DNA from: Pseudomonas campi
GTDB taxonomy: Bacteria > Pseudomonadota > Gammaproteobacteria > Pseudomonadales > Pseudomonadaceae
Reading direction: 5' to 3'
NCBI RefSeq assembly: GCF_013200955.2
Contig: NZ_CP053697.2
Location: forward strand, 682,001-746,000
DNA length: 64,000 bases
Shown: piece by piece, positions 63,028 through 64,000 of the stretch
Layout of the letters: each line of letters opens with the position of its first letter
How positions within the stretch are numbered: position 1 is the first letter of the stretch
Translations under genes and position numbers: made by a program
The notes under the pieces: generated by a model
The model's database searches: none
The model's input: the letters and a program-made list of their open reading frames with translations, nothing else
What the model was told of the DNA's origin: nothing

Positions 63028-64000
63028 TCAGGCTGGCGGCGTCTGGTGCAGGTGATCGCGCCGCGCCAGGGTTGGGAACAATTTGATCCAGGTGCCCGTC
63101 ACCAGCAGGGTGCCGACCCCGCCGAGCAGCACCGCCGGCACTGTACCGAACCAATGCGCGGTGACGCCGGACTCGAACTCGCCGAGCTGGTTCGAGGCGC
63201 CGATGAATAAGCCATTCACCGCACTGACCCGGCCGCGCATGGCGTCCGGGGTGTCCAGCTGCACCAGGGCGCCGCGAATGACCATGCTGATCATGTCCGC
63301 CGCGCCCAGCACCACCAGTACCGCCATGCTGAACCAGAACGAGGTGGACATGCCGAAGGCGATGGTCGCCACGCCGAACACCGCTACCGAGCTGAACATG
63401 ATCGGCCCGGTACGCCGTTCGATCGGGAAGCGCGCCAGCCACAGCGACATCAGCAGCGCGCCGACCGCCGGGGCCGAGCGCAGCAGGCCGAGACCCCAGG
63501 GCCCGGTGAGCAGGATGTCCTTGGCGAACACCGGCAGCAGGGCGGTGGCGCCGCCGAGCAGCACGGCGAACAGATCGAGAGAGATCGAGCCGAGCACATC
63601 CGGCTTGCTGCGGATGAAGCGGATGCCGGCCAGCAGGCTGTCCAGAGTAGCCGGCTCCTTGCGCAGTACCTGGCCGGTGGCGCTGAGGCCGAGCATCAGG
63701 CTGCAAGCCAGCACATAGAGCAGCACGGTGGGGCCATACACCCACTGCGCGCCGAAGGCGTAGAGCAGGCCGCCGAGGGCCGGAGCGATGATGGTCGCCG
63801 CCTGCATGGCCGAGGCCGAGGCGGCCACGGCCCGCGGGAACAGCTCGACCGGCACCACATTGGGCAGCAACGCCTGGGTCGCCGGCATCTCGAAGGTGCG
63901 CGCCAGGCCGAGCAGGAAGGCCAGGGCGAAGATCAGCTCGCGACTGATGCTGTCGGTGCCGCTGCCCAGCAACAGCGCCACGGCCACCAAGGCCTGCACG
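63028..64000 (-). CDS. MFS transporter (EntS/MFS_3-like), missing its N-terminus
   Basis: At least 323 aa; the gene continues beyond the right edge. Eight or more hydrophobic segments are present, with MFS-like LIFALAFLLGLARTFEMPATQALLPNVVPVELFPRAVA and VLGAADMISMVIRGALVQLDTPDAMRGRVSAVNGLFIGASNQLGEFESG, motifs typical of the enterobactin-exporter/MFS_3 family. The charged tail (LFPTLARRDHLHQTPPA) ends the protein. It probably exports a siderophore or drug. The REP pair follows its stop on the low-coordinate side. Confidence 0.85.
   Translation of the reverse strand, partial: VQALVAVALLLGSGTDSISRELIFALAFLLGLARTFEMPATQALLPNVVPVELFPRAVAASASAMQAATIIAPALGGLLYAFGAQWVYGPTVLLYVLACSLMLGLSATGQVLRKEPATLDSLLAGIRFIRSKPDVLGSISLDLFAVLLGGATALLPVFAKDILLTGPWGLGLLRSAPAVGALLMSLWLARFPIERRTGPIMFSSVAVFGVATIAFGMSTSFWFSMAVLVVLGAADMISMVIRGALVQLDTPDAMRGRVSAVNGLFIGASNQLGEFESGVTAHWFGTVPAVLLGGVGTLLVTGTWIKLFPTLARRDHLHQTPPA

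Overview
The window is a stretch of a high-G+C (about two-thirds by eye) gammaproteobacterial chromosome, almost certainly Pseudomonas. The evidence is the gene order nrdR-ribD-[FMN riboswitch]-ribC-ribBA-ribH-nusB-thiL-pgpA, ribA, dxs-ispA-xseB, parC-x-x-parE, yqiA-cpdA-yqiB-nudF and thiC-tolC, the Pseudomonas-type intergenic palindromes (REP/REPIN families), and the individual protein sequences. No tRNA, rRNA, CRISPR array, insertion sequence or prophage was seen. Synteny breaks relative to my memory of P. aeruginosa PAO1 suggest a different species of the genus.

Layout. 0-13 kb: zinc-uptake protein fragment with a Zur-like operator, a small envelope/thioredoxin block on the minus strand, then the riboflavin/NusB/ThiL/PgpA run on the plus strand, followed by a solute-binding protein, a retropepsin-like protease, GTP cyclohydrolase II (ribA) and btuF. 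13-19 kb: a low-G+C lipoprotein, the B12 receptor btuB under a cobalamin riboswitch, and the isoprenoid operon xseB-ispA-dxs. 19-23.4 kb: an MCE/Mla-type lipid ABC transporter with two tandem auxiliary lipoproteins. 23.4-32 kb: topoisomerase IV genes with two envelope genes between them, then the conserved yqiA-cpdA-yqiB-nudF block. 32-43.5 kb: an accessory segment between nudF and thiC/tolC, which are neighbours or near-neighbours in relatives. 43.6-47.4 kb: thiC with a TPP riboswitch and tolC. 47.5-64 kb: flavoprotein, TM2 protein, histone-deacetylase-like hydrolase, twin SagB-type nitroreductase, tesB, HAD phosphatase, acyl-CoA synthetase with a divergent AraC regulator, zinc metallopeptidase, DUF411 protein, trmA, an NCS2 purine permease, a DJ-1 family protein and a truncated MFS exporter.

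How the genes work together. Cofactor metabolism dominates: riboflavin (ribD, ribC, ribBA, ribH, ribA), thiamine (thiC, thiL), cobalamin uptake (btuB, btuF) and isoprenoids (dxs, ispA). Three different riboswitches (FMN, cobalamin, TPP) lie in the window.

The most interesting part is the six-gene operon at 33.35-41.72 kb. It encodes a fusion of an E1/ThiF-like adenylyltransferase with a GNAT/N-acyl-amino-acid-synthase-like domain, an acyl-CoA dehydrogenase with a shifted catalytic base, an MMPL-type RND exporter, a periplasmic protein of unknown family, a LolA-like carrier and an outer-membrane barrel. Its genes overlap or nearly abut, and it sits behind an AT-rich leader with a 16-bp perfect palindrome. 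I read it as a candidate pathway that makes an acylated small molecule or lipid and moves it across the envelope. The assignment of parts is partly from motifs and the product is unknown.
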